NCBI RefSeq assembly: GCF_040372805.1
Contig: NZ_BAABWJ010000007.1
Span: 169,610-233,609, forward strand
Direction: 5' to 3'
DNA from: Pseudoteredinibacter isoporae_A
GTDB taxonomy: Bacteria > Pseudomonadota > Gammaproteobacteria > Pseudomonadales > Cellvibrionaceae
Length of the DNA: 64,000 nt
Shown: one piece after another, positions 62,163 to 64,000 of the stretch
How positions within the stretch are numbered: position 1 is the first letter of the stretch
How the letters are laid out: every line of letters begins with the position of its first letter
The notes under the pieces: model-generated
Told to the model about the DNA's origin: nothing
Database searches by the model: none
Seen by the model: the letters and a program-made list of their open reading frames with translations, nothing else
Made by a program: the position numbers and the translations under genes

Positions 62163-62321
62163 GTGGTGCTACCTGGGTTTTGGTTGCACCGAGTCGTGAA
62201 AAACCAGTTAAGAACGGATCAAAATCAGTTGTCGGAAACTCCTTACAAATCAACCGAAAGCACAGATGTAACAAGGGCTACAATCAATCGCAGATTCACC
62301 CTTGCTCCGATGATGGATTGG
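62163..62321 (+). pseudogene. dusA: 5' end of dusA, interrupted; probable attachment site
   Basis: The codons NRRFTLAPMMDW (62286-62321) are the conserved start of tRNA-dihydrouridine synthase A (normally continuing TDRHCRYF). In this frame, open from 62157 with GTG start candidates near 62163 or 62196, the reading continues RKGKLF and stops. The remaining 300 or so codons of dusA are missing, and an AT-rich region follows. Integrases of the dusA-specific group insert at exactly this 5' position, so the conserved codons are likely half of an attL/attR pair. Confidence 0.65.
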
Positions 62322-62705
62322 AGAAAGGGTAAACTTTTTTAGAATATTCAGCCACTTACGAAAGGCCAATCTAATTTGAAAGCACTTTGGGTGCACTAAC
62401 AATCGAAACCATAGCTCCTTCAAAAATTCACCATTGAATTTGACCAGGCCACACACATCGTAGGACTATTCAAAATCTCCCCCTTCTTTTATGAATAAAT
62501 TATGATGATTTAGGTGCAAGTTTTTCCGCCTAAATACTTTTCTTGGTTTACGTAAAGTATTTTAAAGCAGACAGTTCCCTATCTTTTACTATGGCTACAG
62601 TAATTGTTGTTACTAAATAAAAAATAAAGAAGTTCAGCTATCGTTAGCTTTTGCCTACCGGTTTACTAGGGGATATTTCATGCATGGATTGCAACGCTAC
62701 TTTAT

Positions 62706-63505
62706 TTGCTTATCTTTTCCCTTGTATCTATTGACTGCTTCTCACAAACGCCTCTGACAATAGACGATATATTTACAGCCAATAACCGCTATAGAGTTAA
62801 TTTTGGCGTTAATTACTTTAACGACTCTGACTTTCAGCCCCTAACCAATTTCAGAAGTAACATTGATATTATTGATAAAAATTTTGGGCTATCCTATGGT
62901 TATACTAAAAATATAGAATCATCAATAAACCTTTTCCACTCTTATATCCAGGAACGCTTATCTCAATTTGGAAATAGGGCTACTAATGATGCTCGCGGCA
63001 CTAAACGGGCTAATTTCGGTGCAAGTCATAAAATCTCAGCCGATAACAATACACCAGCTCTAATTGGATTGTTTAGAGTAGGGTACTTGTCTAACCCAAC
63101 ATGGGATAAGGTTGCCTTTTCAGGGACATTGGGGCTAGTAACTTATCGTAGTTACGACCCTATTTTATTGTCAGTGTCTGTATTGGCTCAAGACACCCAA
63201 GAATTCCAAGTCAATGGAGATAACATAAAACAGGGTATGCGAGTAAGCATAAACTCTGCAATTTCATTCGCCATCAACTCACACATTACCTTAACTAGCG
63301 GGTTGAAAATGCAATGGCAACAAGGTCAAAAATTAATAGTCGTCGAATTGCTATAAATACAACAAAGACAAACCTAGAAGTTGGACTGGGTTACCACTGG
63401 AATGAAGATTTATCGATTAGCTTAAATACAAATGTAAATTTATCTGAAGACAGTGGTTCCAACGTTAGTATCAATATACGTTATAAGTTTGATGGCCCTC
63501 TATAG
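62706..63505 (+). pseudogene. outer-membrane beta-barrel-like protein, frameshifted
   Basis: A first frame of 216 codons holds a signal-like hydrophobic start ('LLIFSLVSIDCFSQ') and alternating beta-strand sequence ('RYRVNFGVNYFNDSDF', 'FGLSYGYTKNIESSINLF'); it stops at 63356. A second frame from about 63314 continues the barrel to a typical aromatic end ('LEVGLGYHWNEDLSIS', 'SINIRYKFDGPL'). The two join by a -1 shift in the A5 run at 63328-63332. There is also no in-frame ATG: the best SD (AGGGGA) serves an ATG at 62680 in another frame, so a second shift near the start is possible. Family is unknown; the region is AT-rich. Confidence 0.6.
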
Positions 63506-63557
63506 TTCGTAGGGTAAATAACGAGCTAGATTAAACTGTAAATAAAAGGATACTTAT

Positions 63558-64000
63558 ATGTTTAAAAAGTTGATTCTGGTTAGCGCTATATGCACAACAA
63601 GCCCGATTACATTCGCATCAACAACACAAGGTGTTAGTGGAGATGATTTGGTTTATGCGTTTGGTGATGCGGATGCGTCTGCTGTAAGAATGCTATCTGA
63701 TAATGAAATGCAGGAAGTGAAAGGAGACCTGGTATTTCTTCCCCCCGCATTAGCAGCGGTCATTAAAGGAGCTGCCATTTCAGCTGGGGCGGGTGCAGCA
63801 GGTGGTATAATTGTGTACACAGGGGATCCTGGTAGTGATTTCAATTTAAGCGATGCCACCCTTGCCGCCTTAAAAGGAGCATTGATTGGAGCATTACCTG
63901 GTGGAGCTCTAGCAAAAGGGGTGCATATTATTTTTAGAGTAACAGGTACTGGGGTTTGGGCTGGTTTAATGGCCGCAGATGCTCATGGGGTAGTTACAGT
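63558..64000 (+). CDS. Gly/Ala-rich secreted protein with double-glycine-like leader motif, partial
   Basis: The gene runs off the end of the window after 147 codons. It begins with a Sec-type signal (FKKLILVSAICTTSPITFA) preceded by an AAAGGA SD. At residues 45-56 it reads MLSDNEMQEVKG, close to the LSxxEMxxVxGG leaders of peptides cut by C39 peptidases or PCATs, followed by hydrophobic Gly/Ala-rich stretches ('GAAISAGAGAAGG', 'GALIGALPGGALAKG') as seen in class II bacteriocins and some amyloid-like or pore-forming secreted proteins. It follows the beta-barrel gene by about 50 bases. Function is not known. Confidence 0.65.
   Translation, partial: MFKKLILVSAICTTSPITFASTTQGVSGDDLVYAFGDADASAVRMLSDNEMQEVKGDLVFLPPALAAVIKGAAISAGAGAAGGIIVYTGDPGSDFNLSDATLAALKGALIGALPGGALAKGVHIIFRVTGTGVWAGLMAADAHGVVT

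Larger units (their letters stand above)
61869..62679 (+). other. non-coding region with decayed gene fragments and an island boundary
   Basis: No intact gene is seen in this stretch. It holds the last codons of an unidentified gene, a weak hairpin (62071-62083, CCGCA/TGCGG then CGTTTTT) that may be its terminator, the dusA start fragment, and an AT-rich tail leading to the barrel gene. Confidence 0.5.

Noticed and set aside
62250..62456. Open frame of 68 codons on - at the island boundary
   Set aside because: It runs across the dusA fragment on the opposite strand and has no recognisable features.
741..62680. tRNA, rRNA, CRISPR and insertion-sequence features
   Set aside because: I looked for cloverleaf-like runs with CCA ends, regular repeat-spacer arrays and transposase motifs and found none that I could support by eye; a covariance-model scan would be decisive.

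Overview
The window is chromosomal DNA of a Gram-negative gammaproteobacterium, most likely a marine or aquatic relative of the Pseudomonadales/Cellvibrionales/Oceanospirillales. The evidence is gene content and order: the murA-ibaG-mla / yrbG-kdsD-kdsC-lptCAB-rpoN-hpf-rapZ neighbourhood, RhlB, RdgC, DarP, short-form HisG, TonB receptors and a cyclic-di-GMP operon. I cannot name the species. Base composition is moderate in GC for most of the window and becomes clearly AT-rich after about 62.4 kb. Layout: (1) 1-6 kb holds the 3' end of a beta-lactamase-family hydrolase, rhlB, and a bufferin-type metallophore operon (lipoprotein-like Cys-rich precursor with two core units, MNIO maturase, partner protein, DoxX). 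(2) 6-24 kb is conserved core: hisD, hisG, murA, ibaG and mlaC on the minus strand, diverging from yrbG, kdsD, kdsC, lptC, lptA, lptB, rpoN, hpf, rapZ, mgtE, darP, a DUF4202 gene, a SirB-family gene and rdgC. Several usual partners are missing from this locus: mlaFED and mlaB beside mlaC, and ptsN and ptsO around rapZ. (3) 24-36 kb looks like a 3-hydroxybutyrate/PHB-oligomer utilisation region: a TonB receptor, a GntP-type permease, a 3HB-oligomer hydrolase, a CrbS/MxtR-like SLC5-histidine kinase, a CrbR/ErdR-like response regulator and 3-hydroxybutyrate dehydrogenase. (4) 36-53 kb is mixed: an unknown lipoprotein, trhO, bolA, a DMT transporter, a DsbA-like isomerase, a BlaI regulator with an M56-M23 fused membrane peptidase behind a strong inverted-repeat operator, an HD-GYP/EAL pair, a penicillin-acylase-family lipoprotein, a PhyH dioxygenase, an AraC regulator, an M20 peptidase and a DUF1624 membrane protein. 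(5) 53-59 kb is a four-gene operon (TonB siderophore-type receptor, ABC ATPase, two DUF3526-type ABC permeases) preceded by a good candidate Zur box, which suggests zinc-starvation control. (6) 59-62 kb carries small regulator/detoxification modules (MarR with a GFA protein, TetR with a GST), each with an inverted-repeat operator, and decayed gene fragments. (7) At about 62.3 kb the first codons of dusA (RFTLAPMMDW) are read in frame and then stop abruptly; AT-rich DNA follows with a frameshifted beta-barrel gene and a Gly/Ala-rich secreted protein carrying a double-glycine-like leader motif. This is best explained as the left end of a genomic island integrated in dusA, a known integration hotspot, and it is the part of the window most likely to lead into something undescribed. 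No rRNA, tRNA, CRISPR array or intact insertion sequence was recognised.
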